The notes beneath the pieces were generated by a model. The model was not told where the DNA came from. It worked only from the letters and a program-made list of their open reading frames with translations, and made no database searches. Made by a program: the position numbers and the translations under genes. A stretch of 64,000 bases of DNA, from positions 6,510,001 through 6,574,000 of the forward strand of contig NZ_CP107796.1 in the NCBI RefSeq assembly GCF_036345995.1. The letters are read 5' to 3'. This DNA is from Streptomyces sp. NBC_00557. GTDB taxonomy: Bacteria; Actinomycetota; Actinomycetes; Streptomycetales; Streptomycetaceae. The stretch's first letter is position 1; each line of letters starts with the position of its first letter. Positions 46,954 to 56,215 of the stretch are shown here, one piece after another.

Positions 46954-47853
46954 GTGAGGATCAAGCGCACCACTCCCCGCAGCGGTCTCGCGAGACGGAC
47001 CCGGCTGATCGCCGTGGCCACCGGCCTCCTGGCCGCGGGCGCGTTCGCCGCCCCCACGGCGAACGCGAGCGACGCGCACACCTTCAGCGCCGCCCAGCTC
47101 GACAAGGCCGGCTCCGCCGTCCTCAAGGCCGACATACCGGGCACGGCCTGGGCGGTGGACGGCAAGAACGACCGCGTCGTCGTCACCGTCGACAGCACGG
47201 TGTCCAAGGCCGAGATCGCCAAGATCAAGCAGCAGGCCGGCGCGAACGCGGGCGCGCTCACCATCAAGCACACCCCCGGCAGGTTCAACAAGCTGATCAG
47301 CGGCGGCGACGCCATCTACGGCGGCCAGTACCGCTGCTCGCTCGGCTTCAACGTGCACAGCGGCAGCACGTACTACTTCCTCACCGCGGGGCACTGCGGC
47401 CAGGTGGCGTCCACCTGGTACAGCAACTCCAGCCACACCACCGTGCTCGGCACCAACGTCGGCTACAGCTTCCCGGGCAACGACTTCGCGTTGGTGCGGT
47501 ACACCAACTCCTCGGTCTCGCACCCGAGTGCCGTGGGCAGCCAGTCCATCACGAGCGCGGCGACGCCGTCCGTGGGACAGACCGTGTACCGGCGCGGTTC
47601 CACCACCGGTACGCACAGCGGGCGGGTGACCGCGCTGAACGCCACCGTGAACTACGGCGGCGGGGACGTGGTCTACGGGCTGATCCAGACCACGGTCTGC
47701 GCCGAGGGCGGCGACAGCGGTGGTCCGCTGTACGCCGGGACCGTGGCGTACGGGCTGACGTCGGGGGGCAGCGGTGACTGCACCTCCGGCGGTACGACGT
47801 TCTTCCAGCCGGTGACCGAGGCGTTGAACTACTACGGCGTCACGCTGCCGTAG
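46954..47853 (+). CDS. Streptogrisin-type secreted serine protease (S1E)
   Basis: 299 residues from GTG 46954 (GGAGGGA upstream). A signal peptide ([23 protein letters not shown]) and a propeptide of about 70 residues are followed by the mature chymotrypsin-like protease, beginning near [10 protein letters not shown]. The catalytic triad is clear: His in FLTAGHCG, Asp in GNDFALVRY, Ser in GGDSGGPLY. Disulfide cysteines are in place ([23 protein letters not shown]). The length matches S. griseus protease A/B. It is exported by Sec and self-processed. A closely related gene follows in tandem. Confidence 0.94.
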   Translation: MRIKRTTPRSGLARRTRLIAVATGLLAAGAFAAPTANASDAHTFSAAQLDKAGSAVLKADIPGTAWAVDGKNDRVVVTVDSTVSKAEIAKIKQQAGANAGALTIKHTPGRFNKLISGGDAIYGGQYRCSLGFNVHSGSTYYFLTAGHCGQVASTWYSNSSHTTVLGTNVGYSFPGNDFALVRYTNSSVSHPSAVGSQSITSAATPSVGQTVYRRGSTTGTHSGRVTALNATVNYGGGDVVYGLIQTTVCAEGGDSGGPLYAGTVAYGLTSGGSGDCTSGGTTFFQPVTEALNYYGVTLP

Positions 47854-47877
47854 CGGGTCCGACTCCGGCTTTCCGGG

Positions 47878-47914
47878 AGCCCCTGCATGCCCTTGTGGTG
47901 TGCGGGGGCTTCTT
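47878..47914 (+). terminator. Terminator after the first protease gene
   Basis: AGCCCCTGCA (47878-47887) pairs with TGCGGGGGCT (47901-47910), with one G/T wobble and a 13-base loop, followed by TCTTCG. It lies 25 bases after the stop. Confidence 0.65.
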
Positions 47915-48209
47915 CGTGGGGTGGGGCGGTCCGGATATCGGGTGCGGGGTGCAGGCGTTGGGTTTTGGACAGGTGGTGTCGGACGCGCTCGGTGTGGGTT
48001 CCGTGCGGGTTGTGTTTGCTGTGCGAATTGCTCTGGTGTGACCGTGTGCAGTCAAGTACGCAGGGGCGTGCAAGCCCTCTCTACGCGCGTCCGGAAGTCA
48101 ACCTTGTGTGCTCCCTGTGTCGTTCGGAAGAGTGGGCCCTCGTCAACCAGCCTTCCGGTCCGTCGAGTCCCCACAACTCGCGGACCATCCCCCCACAGGA
48201 GGACGTGAG
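47915..48209. other. G/T-rich intergenic region between the two proteases
   Basis: About 295 bases. The first 140 have a marked G/T bias on this strand (GTGTGGGTTCCGTGCGGGTTGTG). The region presumably holds the promoter of the second protease. No gene is seen; several short in-frame extensions of the protease reading frame are rejected because a consensus ribosome binding site marks TTG 48210. Confidence 0.45.
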
Positions 48210-49292
48210 TTGAAGCACCGACGCATACCCAGGCGGCGGGCCGCCGTGGCCGGTGCGGGAATCGCCGCACTGGTCGCCGCGGGGGTCACCTTGCAGAACG
48301 CGAACGCCAGCGAGCCTGCGAAGCCGGCTCCGGAGGTGAAGGTCCTGTCCGCTCCGGCGGCCGGAAACCTCGCCTCGACGCTGCTGAACCACCTCGGATC
48401 CCGTGCCGCGGGCAGCTACTACGACGCCTCGGCCAGGAACCTCGTCGTCGACGTGGTCGACCAGAGCGCGGCGAAGGCCGTCGAGGCGGCCGGAGCCAGG
48501 GCGAGACTCGTCGCCAACTCGCTGGCCGCGCTCGACGGCGCGCGGACCACGCTGAAGAAGGACGCGACCATACCGGGGACGTCCTGGGCCACCGACCCGG
48601 TGAGCAACAAGGTCGTCGTCACCGCCGACAAGACGGTGTCCGGCGCCGAGTGGGCCAAGCTGAGCAAGGTCGTCGACGGGCTCGGCGGCAAGGCGGAACT
48701 GAAGCGGTCGCAGGGGGAGTTCAAGCCCTTCATCGCCGGCGGGGACGCGATCAGCGGGTCCGGTGGGCGCTGCTCGCTCGGGTTCAACGTGGTCAAGGAC
48801 GGGCAGCCGTACTTCCTGACCGCCGGGCACTGCACCGCCGCCATCTCCACCTGGTCGGACTCCAGCGGGAACGCGATCGGGCAGAACGCGGAGTCCCACT
48901 TCCCGGGGACGGACTTCGGGCTCGTGAAGTACACGTCGCAGGTCGACCATCCGAGCGAGGTCGACCTGTACAACGGGTCCACGCAGCAGATCACCGGTGC
49001 CGCCGAGGCCACGGTGGGGATGAAGGTGACGCGCAGCGGGTCGACGACCCATGTGCACGACGGGACGGTCACCGGGCTGAACGCCACCGTGAACTATCAG
49101 GAGGGCTCCGTCAGCGGGCTCATCCAGACGGACGTGTGCGCCGAGCCCGGGGACAGCGGCGGGTCGCTGTTCTCGGGGAGCAACGCGATCGGGCTGACGT
49201 CCGGAGGGAGTGGCGACTGCACCTCCGGCGGGGAGACGTTCTTCCAGCCGGTGACCGCCGCGCTGTCCGCCACGGGGGCGCAGATCGGGTAG
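48210..49292 (+). CDS. Streptogrisin-type secreted serine protease (S1E), longer propeptide
   Basis: 360 residues from TTG 48210, which has AGGAGG 8 bases upstream; the nearer GTG at 48205 is followed at once by a stop codon. An Arg-rich signal peptide ([20 protein letters not shown]), an alpha-lytic-type propeptide of about 150 residues, then the protease: [18 protein letters not shown], His in FLTAGHCTA, Asp in GTDFGLVKY, Ser in [10 protein letters not shown]. The larger propeptide is like streptogrisin D. The C-terminal [14 protein letters not shown] motif is shared almost exactly with the preceding gene, indicating a tandem duplication. Confidence 0.94.
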   Translation: MKHRRIPRRRAAVAGAGIAALVAAGVTLQNANASEPAKPAPEVKVLSAPAAGNLASTLLNHLGSRAAGSYYDASARNLVVDVVDQSAAKAVEAAGARARLVANSLAALDGARTTLKKDATIPGTSWATDPVSNKVVVTADKTVSGAEWAKLSKVVDGLGGKAELKRSQGEFKPFIAGGDAISGSGGRCSLGFNVVKDGQPYFLTAGHCTAAISTWSDSSGNAIGQNAESHFPGTDFGLVKYTSQVDHPSEVDLYNGSTQQITGAAEATVGMKVTRSGSTTHVHDGTVTGLNATVNYQEGSVSGLIQTDVCAEPGDSGGSLFSGSNAIGLTSGGSGDCTSGGETFFQPVTAALSATGAQIG

Positions 49293-49312
49293 CTTTGTCG
49301 TAGTTCGTCCAT

Positions 49313-49349
49313 GAAGCCCCGTCCCGCGGATATGTGGGGGCGGGGCTTC
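49313..49349 (+). terminator. Terminator after the second protease gene
   Basis: GAAGCCCCG (49313-49321) pairs with CGGGGCTTC (49341-49349), with further G/C pairing inside the loop. It lies 20 bases after the stop. Confidence 0.65.
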
Positions 49350-49496
49350 GTCGTGTGCCTGCGGCGGCCTCTCGCTCGCCGTGGTGGCTGGTGTCGCGCC
49401 TGACGGGGGTGACACGTCCCCTCCCCCGCCGTGCGGGGCTGCGGCCATGGGGGCCTTGCGGTGGGTTTGTGCAGGTGGGAGGGGGGTGAGCGGATG

Positions 49497-49512
49497 TCGT
49501 ACACGTGTTCGG
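49497..49512. promoter_or_regulatory. Imperfect second LexA-like box upstream of dnaE2
   Basis: TCGTAC-ACGT-GTTCGG differs from the actinobacterial SOS consensus TCGAAC-N4-GTTCGA by one base in each half. It is 29 bases before the better box. It could be a weak second LexA site or chance. Confidence 0.35.
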
Positions 49513-49540
49513 GAATGGGGGTATGGTGGGGGTGGCAGTA

Positions 49541-49556
49541 GGGAACTGATGTTCGA
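49541..49556. promoter_or_regulatory. LexA/SOS box upstream of dnaE2
   Basis: GGGAAC-TGAT-GTTCGA contains the GAAC-N4-GTTC core exactly and matches 10 of the 12 fixed positions of the mycobacterial/streptomycete SOS box. It ends 5 bases before the dnaE2 start, so LexA bound here would block expression until DNA damage. Confidence 0.65.
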
Positions 49557-49561
49557 GAGGC

Positions 49562-52500
49562 GTGCGAGTGCGGGAGGTGCGTGTGCCGGGCTTCGCGCAT
49601 CTGCGCACCGTCTCCGGGTTCTCCGTGCGGTACGGGGCGTCCCACCCGGAGCGGCTGGCCGAGCGTGCCTCGGAGCGGGGGATGGACGTCCTCGCGCTCA
49701 CCGATCGCGACACCCTCGCCGGTGCCGTGCGCTTCGCCAAGGCCTGTGCCGGGGTCGGGGTGCGGCCCGTGTTCGGGGTGGATCTGGCGGTCGGCGAGGC
49801 CGTACGGCCTGCGCGGCGGAAGACGCCGGTGCGGGGTGGCGCCTTTGTGGACGAGTCGGCTCCTCGCGTGACCTTTCTCGCCCGGGACGGAGGGCGGGGG
49901 TGGGCCGATCTGTGCCGGATCGTCACGGCTGCGCATGCCGGTGAGGGTGCGCCTTTGCTGCCCTGGTCCGCGCATCAGGGGGGCGGGCTCGTGGTGCTGC
50001 TCGGGCCCGGGTCGGATGTGGGGCGGGCTCTTGCGGCGGGGCGGCCGGACCGGGCCGCGCGGCTGCTCGCGGCGTGGCGGGAGGTCTACGGCGACGCGCT
50101 GCGGCTGGAGGCCGTCTGGCACGGGCGTGAGGGTACGGGGCCCGGCTCGCTGCGGCTGGCCGCCCGTACCGTCGGCTTCGCTGCCGAGCAGAGGGTGCGG
50201 CCGGTGCTCAGCAACGCCGTCCGGTATGCCGATCCCGGGGCGGGGCCCGTCGCCGACGTGCTGGATGCGGCGCGGCGGCTGGTGCCGATCGATCCGCGCG
50301 GGGAGCTGGACTCCGGGGAGGCCTGGCTGAAGGACGCGCAGGCGATGGCGAGAGTGGCCGAGCGGGTGGTGGAGGCTGCCGGGTACCGGCGGGACACCGC
50401 CCTGCGGCTGGTGGAGCAGACCCTGGCCACGGCCGAGGAGTGCCGGGTCGATCCCGAAGGGGATCTGGGGCTCGGGACCGTCCACTTTCCCGAGGCGCAT
50501 CTGGTGGGGGCCGGCCGTCGCACCGCCCAGCGGGCGCTCGCCTCACGGGCGGTGGCGGGGATGGTGCGGCTCGGGTACGGCGGACGGCGCGAGTACTGGG
50601 AGCGGATGCACCACGAGCTGGACATCATCGCCCATCACGGGTTCGCTTCCTACTTTCTGACGGTTGCCCAGGTTGTCGACGACGTGCGGGAGATGGGGAT
50701 CCGGGTGGCCGCCCGGGGGTCCGGGGCGGGATCCCTTGTCAATCATCTGCTGGGTATCGCCCATGCCGATCCGGTCGAGCACGGGCTGCTGATGGAGCGC
50801 TTCCTGTCCAAGGAGCGTGTGGTGCTGCCCGACATCGACATCGATGTGGAGTCCGCCCGGCGGCTGGAGGTGTACCGGGCGATCATCCGCCGGTTCGGCG
50901 AGGAGCGGGTGGCGACCGTGTCCATGCCGGAGACCTACCGGGTGCGGCACGCCATCCGGGACGTGGGCGCCGCCCTGTCCATGGACCCGGCGGAGATCGA
51001 CCGCATCGCCAAGTCCTTCCCGCACATCCGGGCCCGGGACGCGCGCGCCGCGCTGGAGGAGCTGCCCGAGCTGAAGCGGCTCGCGGCGGAGAAGGAGCGG
51101 TACGGCAGGCTGTGGGAGCTGGTCGAGGCGCTCGACGCCCTGCCGCGCGGCGTCGCCATGCACCCGTGCGGGGTGCTGCTGTCCGACGCCTCCCTTCTCG
51201 CCCGTACGCCGGTGGTGCCGACCAGCGGTGAGGGGCTGCCGATGTCGCAGTTCGACAAGGAGGACGTGGAGGATCTCGGCCTGCTCAAGCTCGATGTGCT
51301 GGGCGTGCGGATGCAGTCGGCCATGGCGCACGCGGTCGCCGAGGTGGAGCGGGTGACGGGGGAGCGGATCGACCTGGACGCGGTGCCGGCCGGGGATCCG
51401 GAGACGTATCGGCTGATCCGGTCCACCGAGACGCTGGGGTGCTTCCAGATCGAGTCGCCGGGGCAGCGTGACCTGGTGGGGCGGCTGCAGCCGAGCACCT
51501 TCCACGATCTGGTCGTCGACATCTCGCTGTTCCGGCCCGGGCCCGTCGCCGCCGACATGGTGCGGCCGTTCATCGAGGCGCGGCACGGGCGGTCGCCGGT
51601 GTGCTACCCGCACCCCGATCTGGAGGAGCCGCTGAAGGGGACGTACGGGGTCGTCGTCTTCCACGAGCAGGTCATCGACATCGTCGCCATCATGACCGGG
51701 TGCGGACGGGGCGAGGCCGACCGGGTGCGGCGGGGGCTGTCCGACCCGGAGTCGCAGGGGCGGATCAAGGTGTGGTTCGCACAGCAGGCCGCGGCCAGGG
51801 GCTACGACGCGGAAACGATTCGGCGTACCTGGGAGATCGTGGAGGCCTTCGGGTCGTACGGATTCTGCAAGGCGCACGCGGTCGCCTTCGCCGTGCCCAC
51901 GTATCAGTCGGCCTGGCTGAAGGCCCATCACCCGGCCGCCTTCTATGCCGGGCTGCTCACCCACGACCCGGGGATGTATCCCAAGCGGCTGCTGCTGGCC
52001 GACGCACGGCGGCGCGGGGTGCCGATTCTGCCGTTGGACGTCAATGTGTCCGGGGTCGCCCATCGGATCGAACTGGTGTCTGAATCAGGAGTGTGGGGAC
52101 TGCGGCTCGCCCTGTCCGACGTGCACGGCATCAGCGAGACCGAGGCGAAGCGGATCGCGGACGGACAGCCGTACTCCTCCCTGGTGGACTTCTGGGAGCG
52201 GGCCCGGCCGAGCCGGCCGCTGGCACAAAGGCTCGCCCAGGTGGGCGCGTTGGACGCCTTCGGCGCCAACCGGCGTGACCTGCAACTGCACCTGGCCGAG
52301 CTGCACCGGGGCGCCCGGGGCGGCGGTGGCGGTCAGCTCCCGTTGGCCGGAGGGCGGAAGACCGCGCCGGCGGGGCTGCCGGACCTGACCTCGGCGGAGC
52401 GGCTCAGCGCCGAACTGGGCGTGCTGTCCATGGACGCCTCGCGCAATCTGATGGACGACCACCGGGAGTTCCTCCAGGAGCTGGGCGTGGTCTCCGCGCG

Positions 52501-53002
52501 CCGGCTGCGCGAGGCGCGGCACGGCGAGACCGTGCTGGTCGCCGGCGCCAAGGCGGCCACCCAGACGCCGCCGATCCGCTCCGGCAAGCGGGTCATCTTC
52601 TCCACGCTGGACGACGGCACGGGCCTGGTCGACCTGGCCTTCTTCGACGACTCGCACGACGCCTGCGCCCACACCGTCTTCCACTCGTGGCTGCTGCTGG
52701 TGCGGGGAGTGGTGCAGCGGCGCGGTCCGCGCAGCCTGAGCGTGGTGGGCTCCGCCGCCTGGAACCTCGCCGAGCTGGTGGAACTGCGGGCCGAGGGCGG
52801 CCTCGAGGAGGTGGCGGCGCGGCTCGCGGAGCCCGTGGCCGAGGGCGCGGGCGGCGATCCGACCGGCGGGCGGCGGATCCAGCTGCCGACCGGGTACCAG
52901 ATGCATCCGTGGGCCGACCTGCGGCCCGCGGGGCAGGAGGCCTCGCAAGGGCCTGCTGCCGTACGGAAGTTGTGGCACCAGAGTCCGGGGAGTGCGGGAT
53001 GA
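49562..53002 (+). CDS. dnaE2: Error-prone DNA polymerase DnaE2
   Basis: 1146 residues from GTG 49562 (other GTG codons follow at 49568, 49577 and 49583). A C-family polymerase: the N-terminal PHP domain (FAHLRTVSGFSVRYGASHPE, RGMDVLALTDRDTLAGAVRF) lacks some metal-binding histidines found in DnaE1. The palm aspartates sit in VVLPDIDIDVESARR, with the catalytic core GSGAGSLVNHLLGI, FRPGPVAADMVRPF and YGFCKAHAVAFAVPTYQSAW. A C-terminal OB-fold (VLVAGAKAATQTPPIRSGKR) follows. DnaE2 performs damage-induced mutagenic translesion synthesis with ImuB in mycobacteria. It overlaps the next gene by 4 bases and is preceded by a LexA box. Confidence 0.95.
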   Translation: MRVREVRVPGFAHLRTVSGFSVRYGASHPERLAERASERGMDVLALTDRDTLAGAVRFAKACAGVGVRPVFGVDLAVGEAVRPARRKTPVRGGAFVDESAPRVTFLARDGGRGWADLCRIVTAAHAGEGAPLLPWSAHQGGGLVVLLGPGSDVGRALAAGRPDRAARLLAAWREVYGDALRLEAVWHGREGTGPGSLRLAARTVGFAAEQRVRPVLSNAVRYADPGAGPVADVLDAARRLVPIDPRGELDSGEAWLKDAQAMARVAERVVEAAGYRRDTALRLVEQTLATAEECRVDPEGDLGLGTVHFPEAHLVGAGRRTAQRALASRAVAGMVRLGYGGRREYWERMHHELDIIAHHGFASYFLTVAQVVDDVREMGIRVAARGSGAGSLVNHLLGIAHADPVEHGLLMERFLSKERVVLPDIDIDVESARRLEVYRAIIRRFGEERVATVSMPETYRVRHAIRDVGAALSMDPAEIDRIAKSFPHIRARDARAALEELPELKRLAAEKERYGRLWELVEALDALPRGVAMHPCGVLLSDASLLARTPVVPTSGEGLPMSQFDKEDVEDLGLLKLDVLGVRMQSAMAHAVAEVERVTGERIDLDAVPAGDPETYRLIRSTETLGCFQIESPGQRDLVGRLQPSTFHDLVVDISLFRPGPVAADMVRPFIEARHGRSPVCYPHPDLEEPLKGTYGVVVFHEQVIDIVAIMTGCGRGEADRVRRGLSDPESQGRIKVWFAQQAAARGYDAETIRRTWEIVEAFGSYGFCKAHAVAFAVPTYQSAWLKAHHPAAFYAGLLTHDPGMYPKRLLLADARRRGVPILPLDVNVSGVAHRIELVSESGVWGLRLALSDVHGISETEAKRIADGQPYSSLVDFWERARPSRPLAQRLAQVGALDAFGANRRDLQLHLAELHRGARGGGGGQLPLAGGRKTAPAGLPDLTSAERLSAELGVLSMDASRNLMDDHREFLQELGVVSARRLREARHGETVLVAGAKAATQTPPIRSGKRVIFSTLDDGTGLVDLAFFDDSHDACAHTVFHSWLLLVRGVVQRRGPRSLSVVGSAAWNLAELVELRAEGGLEEVAARLAEPVAEGAGGDPTGGRRIQLPTGYQMHPWADLRPAGQEASQGPAAVRKLWHQSPGSAG

Positions 53003-54009
53003 CCATTCTCTGCGTACGTTTCCAGCTGCCGCCGGCGCAGGAGGCGGCCCTGCCGGGACTGCTCGGACTGCTGGAGGAGTTCACCCCGGTCGTGGAGGCG
53101 CTGCCCCCGGACGGGGCGCTGGCCGATCTGCGCGGCGCCGAGCGGTACTTCGGGCGCAGCGCGGTGGAGCTGGCCTCGGTGATCCGGGTGCGGGCGCTCG
53201 CGCGGTTCGGCGTCGACTGCGTGATCGGCGCCGGTCCGGGGCCGATGCTGGCCCGCGTGGCGCTGGGCGACGCCCGGCCCGGGGTGACCTGCGCGGTGCC
53301 GGAGGACGCCGTCGCCGAGTTCCTCGCCGACAAGCCCGTCGCCGCGCTGCCCGGTGTCGGCGCGGCGACCGCCCGCACCCTGAGCGAGTACGGCCTGGAC
53401 ACCCTGGGCCTGGTCGCCGCCGCGCCGCTGTCCACGCTCCAGCGGCTGATCGGCGCCAAGGCCGGCCGCGAGCTGCGCGAGAAGGCGAGCGGCGTCGACC
53501 GGGGCCGGGTCGTGCCGAACGCCGTGTCCCGGTCGCTGGCGACGGAACGCGCCTTCGACCTCGACGAGCTGAACCCCGACCTGCACCGCAGGGCCCTGCT
53601 GTCGGCCGCCGAGGAACTGGGCGCCCGGCTGCGCGCGGTGCGGAAGATCTGCCGCACCCTGACCCTCACCGTCCGCTACGCCGACCGGTCCTCGACCACC
53701 CGCAGCCGCACCCTGAAGGAGCCGACCGCGCACTCGGCGGCCCTGACCAGGGCGGCCTACGGCATGTACGAGGCGCTCGGCCTGCAGCGCGCCCGGGTCC
53801 GCGCGCTCGTCCTGCGGGCCGAGGGCCTGGCCCCCGCCGACCAGGCCTCCTACCAGCTCACCTTCGATCCCGTGGACGAGAAGGTGCGCCGGGTCGAGGA
53901 GGTCGCGGACCGCGCGCGGGCCAAGTTCGGGCCCAGGGCGGTGATGCCGGGGGCGCTGGGGCGCCGCGGCGGGGGCTCCTCGTCGGTCAACTGGCCACGG
54001 GCGGCGTGA
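52999..54009 (+). CDS. ImuB-like Y-family polymerase homologue, probably catalytically inactive
   Basis: 336 residues from ATG 52999 (ATGA overlap with dnaE2). It resembles DinB/ImuB: palm and finger region, helix-hairpin-helix (VAALPGVGAATARTLSEYGL), then a little-finger domain (SRSLATERAFDLDELNP, RKICRTLTLTVRYADRS). The Y-family metal-binding acids are not where expected: the N-terminus is MTILCVRF instead of a D-x-D-x-F-F strand, and the usual S-x-D-E site reads PDGALADLRGAERYFG. As in ImuB, it would act as an adaptor linking DnaE2 to the beta clamp. No ImuA' gene is adjacent. Confidence 0.87.
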   Translation: MTILCVRFQLPPAQEAALPGLLGLLEEFTPVVEALPPDGALADLRGAERYFGRSAVELASVIRVRALARFGVDCVIGAGPGPMLARVALGDARPGVTCAVPEDAVAEFLADKPVAALPGVGAATARTLSEYGLDTLGLVAAAPLSTLQRLIGAKAGRELREKASGVDRGRVVPNAVSRSLATERAFDLDELNPDLHRRALLSAAEELGARLRAVRKICRTLTLTVRYADRSSTTRSRTLKEPTAHSAALTRAAYGMYEALGLQRARVRALVLRAEGLAPADQASYQLTFDPVDEKVRRVEEVADRARAKFGPRAVMPGALGRRGGGSSSVNWPRAA

Positions 54010-54298
54010 CGCGGGTGCGCCGGCCGGCTCCGCCTCCCGCGTGAGGGGACGGGCCGAACTGCCGGGCGAGGGTGAAGTGCGCGTGTCGGCCGCGCGTTTG
54101 GCGCGGATCACTCCCTATGGTCCGATCGCGCCTGCCTGGTGATGATCCGTCGGCGTTCGGCTGTCACTGGAAGTTTTTTACCGACACGTAACTTCACATG
54201 CGCCCTACTCGCCCGTAACTTGACGAGTGAACAGCATCCCGTGATCCGGATCACAGGGTAAGGCCCCCACCTCCCTTGAGCCGCAAGGAGATCACCCG
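54010..54298. other. Lipase upstream region with repeats and a palindrome
   Basis: About 290 bases. It contains two direct copies of CGTAACTT (54187-54194 and 54214-54221, 27 bases apart), both followed by a C/G-A-C, and the perfect palindrome GTGATCCGGATCAC at 54241-54254, all just before the lipase ribosome binding site. These look like activator and repressor sites. Confidence 0.5.
54241..54254. promoter_or_regulatory. 14-bp perfect palindrome, Crp-like, before the lipase gene
   Basis: GTGATCCGGATCAC carries GTGA-N6-TCAC, the core spacing of CRP-type sites; the described Streptomyces Crp motif (GTG-N6-GNCAC) is matched except at one position. It lies 45 bases before the lipase ATG. Confidence 0.45.
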
Positions 54299-55165
54299 AT
54301 GCTGCCTTGGAAGCGAGCGTTCAGACCCCTCGCCGCACTGCTCCTCACCGCCGCCGCCCTCACCGTCCCCGCCGCCACCGCCACCGCTGCCGCCGACTCC
54401 GCCCCCTCAAGCGGTTGGAACGACTTCTCGTGCCGGCCTTCCGCAGCCCACCCCCGCCCGGTGATCCTGGTGCACGGCACCCTGGGCAACTCGGTCGACA
54501 ACTGGCTCTCCCTCGCCCCCTACCTGGAGAGCCGCGGATACTGCGTCTACTCCCTGGACTACGGCCAACTGTCCGGCGTCCCCGTCTTCTACGGCCTCGG
54601 CCCCATCGCCGCGTCGGCGCAGCAGCTGTCGGCCTATGTGGACAAGGTGCTCGCCGCGACCGGAGCCGCCAAGGCCGACCTGGTCGGGCACTCCCAGGGC
54701 GGCATGATGCCCCGCTACTACCTGAAGTTCCTCGGCGGAGCCGCCAAGGTGAACGCCCTCGTCGGCATCGCCCCCGACAACCACGGCGCCACCCTGAGCG
54801 GCTTCACCAACCTGCTGCCGTACTTCCCCGGCGCCTCCGACCTGATCAAGGCCACCACCCCGGGCCTCGCCGACCAGGTCCCCGGCTCCGACTTCCTCAC
54901 CAAGCTCAACGCGGGCGGCGACACCGTACCCGGAGTGCACTACACCGTCATCGCCACCAAGTACGACGAGGTGGCGACGCCCTGGCGGAGCCAGTACCTG
55001 AGCGGCTCCGACGTCCGCAACGTCCTGCTGCAGGACCTGTGCCCGGTCGACCTGTCCGAGCACGTCGTCATCGGCCTGTTCGACCGCATCGCCTTCCACG
55101 AGGTGGCCAACGCGCTCGACCCGGCCCACGCCACCGCCACCACCTGCGCGTCCGCGCTCAGCTGA
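54299..55165 (+). CDS. Secreted lipase/esterase (alpha/beta hydrolase)
   Basis: 288 residues from ATG 54299 (AAGGAG about 10 bases upstream). A signal peptide (RAFRPLAALLLTAAALTVPAATATAAA) and then a lipase class 2-like fold: oxyanion loop VILVHGTLGNSVDNW, nucleophile VGHSQGGMMPRYYL, acid in ATKYDEVATPW and His in DLSEHVVIG. Extracellular hydrolysis of esters or triglycerides is expected. Its position matches the secreted lipase I recall as SCO1735. A terminator separates it from the convergent LPMO gene. Confidence 0.93.
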   Translation: MLPWKRAFRPLAALLLTAAALTVPAATATAAADSAPSSGWNDFSCRPSAAHPRPVILVHGTLGNSVDNWLSLAPYLESRGYCVYSLDYGQLSGVPVFYGLGPIAASAQQLSAYVDKVLAATGAAKADLVGHSQGGMMPRYYLKFLGGAAKVNALVGIAPDNHGATLSGFTNLLPYFPGASDLIKATTPGLADQVPGSDFLTKLNAGGDTVPGVHYTVIATKYDEVATPWRSQYLSGSDVRNVLLQDLCPVDLSEHVVIGLFDRIAFHEVANALDPAHATATTCASALS

Positions 55166-55172
55166 CGTGCCG

Positions 55173-55211
55173 CCGGGGCCTGTCCGGCCTGAGCCGCCGC
55201 ACAGGCCCCGG
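55173..55211. terminator. Bidirectional terminator between lipase and LPMO genes
   Basis: CCGGGGCCTGT (55173-55183) pairs perfectly with ACAGGCCCCGG (55201-55211) across a 17-base loop, in the gap between two convergent genes. Confidence 0.75.
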
Positions 55212-55216
55212 AAATC

Positions 55217-56215
55217 TCACCGGCGGCGGCCGCCGTCCGCCGCGTGCCTCCGCACCGACAGGAACAGCGCCGCCGAACCGAGCGCCATCGCCGCCGCGCC
55301 GCCGATCGCGACGTACGAGGTGACGGGTGAGGCGCCGGTCTCCGCGAGGTCCTGCGAAGTCCCCGCTGCCTGCGGCCGGTTCGGCGCGGTGGAGGGCGGT
55401 GCCGCGGGAGCGGCCGTTCGGTCGCTGCCGTGACCGTGGTGCCGCATCGTCGACCGGCCGGCACCGGCCGCGATCTGCCGGTCGGAGGGCGCGGAGGCGG
55501 CCGGGGCGGGGCTGGAGTCCCGCGCACCGGAGCCGCCGAAGTCCACGTCGGAGCAGGAGTAGAACGCCTCCGGGCTGTCCGAGCGCTGCCAGACCGCGTA
55601 CAGCAGCTGCCGACCGGACCGTTCGGGCAGAGTGCCGGAGAAGCTGGAGAAGCCGCCCGAGGCGACCGGGTCGGTGGCCGTCGCCACCGGGTGTTCCAGA
55701 TCCAGCGCGGACCAGGACAGCGGCTCGGCGGGGTCGTAACCGGGCTTGGTCAGGTAGACCGTGAAGGTCCCCTTGTGCGGGGCCGTCACCCGGTACCTGA
55801 AGGTGTACGACCCGCTGTGGACGCTCGTCGCCGGCCAGTCGGCGCGGGCCAGGTCGAGGCCCTTGAACTCCTCGTTGTCCGCGCTGCACAGCTTGCCGTC
55901 CGGGATCAGCTTGCGGTGCTGTCCGGCGGCGTCGCCGATCCGGACGCCGTTCCAGTCGTACAGCGCCTGTGTGCCGCCGGCCGCCACCGCCGCTCTGCAC
56001 GCCGCCGACCTCGGGCTCTGAGGACCCTCCGCGTAGCACTGGGCGACCCGGCTGACCGGGTCGCCCATCGAACCGTGCGCGGATGCCGGGGCGGCGGCCA
56101 GCGCGGTCAGGGCGAGGGGCACCGCCCCGAGCACGGCCGCGACGGCGGCACCGCGCCGGGCACGAGCGGGCGTACGACGGGCACGAGCGGGCGTACGGCG
56201 GGCGCGTGCGGGCAT
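55217..56215 (-). CDS. Lytic polysaccharide monooxygenase (AA10) with sortase signal
   Basis: 332 residues from ATG 56215. An Arg/Ala-rich leader of near-identical heptads (ARARRTP twice, then ARARRGA) precedes the signal sequence VAAVLGAVPLALTALAAAPA. Cleavage after ASA would expose the copper-binding N-terminal histidine in HGSMGDPVSR. The chitin/cellulose-binding AA10 core runs to about residue 235 (YRVTAPHKGTFTVYLTKPGY, FYSCSDVDFGG). A Ser/Ala/Pro linker, the class E sortase motif LAETG, a membrane helix and a basic tail follow, so the enzyme is probably wall-anchored. It would cleave chitin or cellulose oxidatively. Confidence 0.93.
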   Translation of the reverse strand: MPARARRTPARARRTPARARRGAAVAAVLGAVPLALTALAAAPASAHGSMGDPVSRVAQCYAEGPQSPRSAACRAAVAAGGTQALYDWNGVRIGDAAGQHRKLIPDGKLCSADNEEFKGLDLARADWPATSVHSGSYTFRYRVTAPHKGTFTVYLTKPGYDPAEPLSWSALDLEHPVATATDPVASGGFSSFSGTLPERSGRQLLYAVWQRSDSPEAFYSCSDVDFGGSGARDSSPAPAASAPSDRQIAAGAGRSTMRHHGHGSDRTAAPAAPPSTAPNRPQAAGTSQDLAETGASPVTSYVAIGGAAAMALGSAALFLSVRRHAADGGRRR

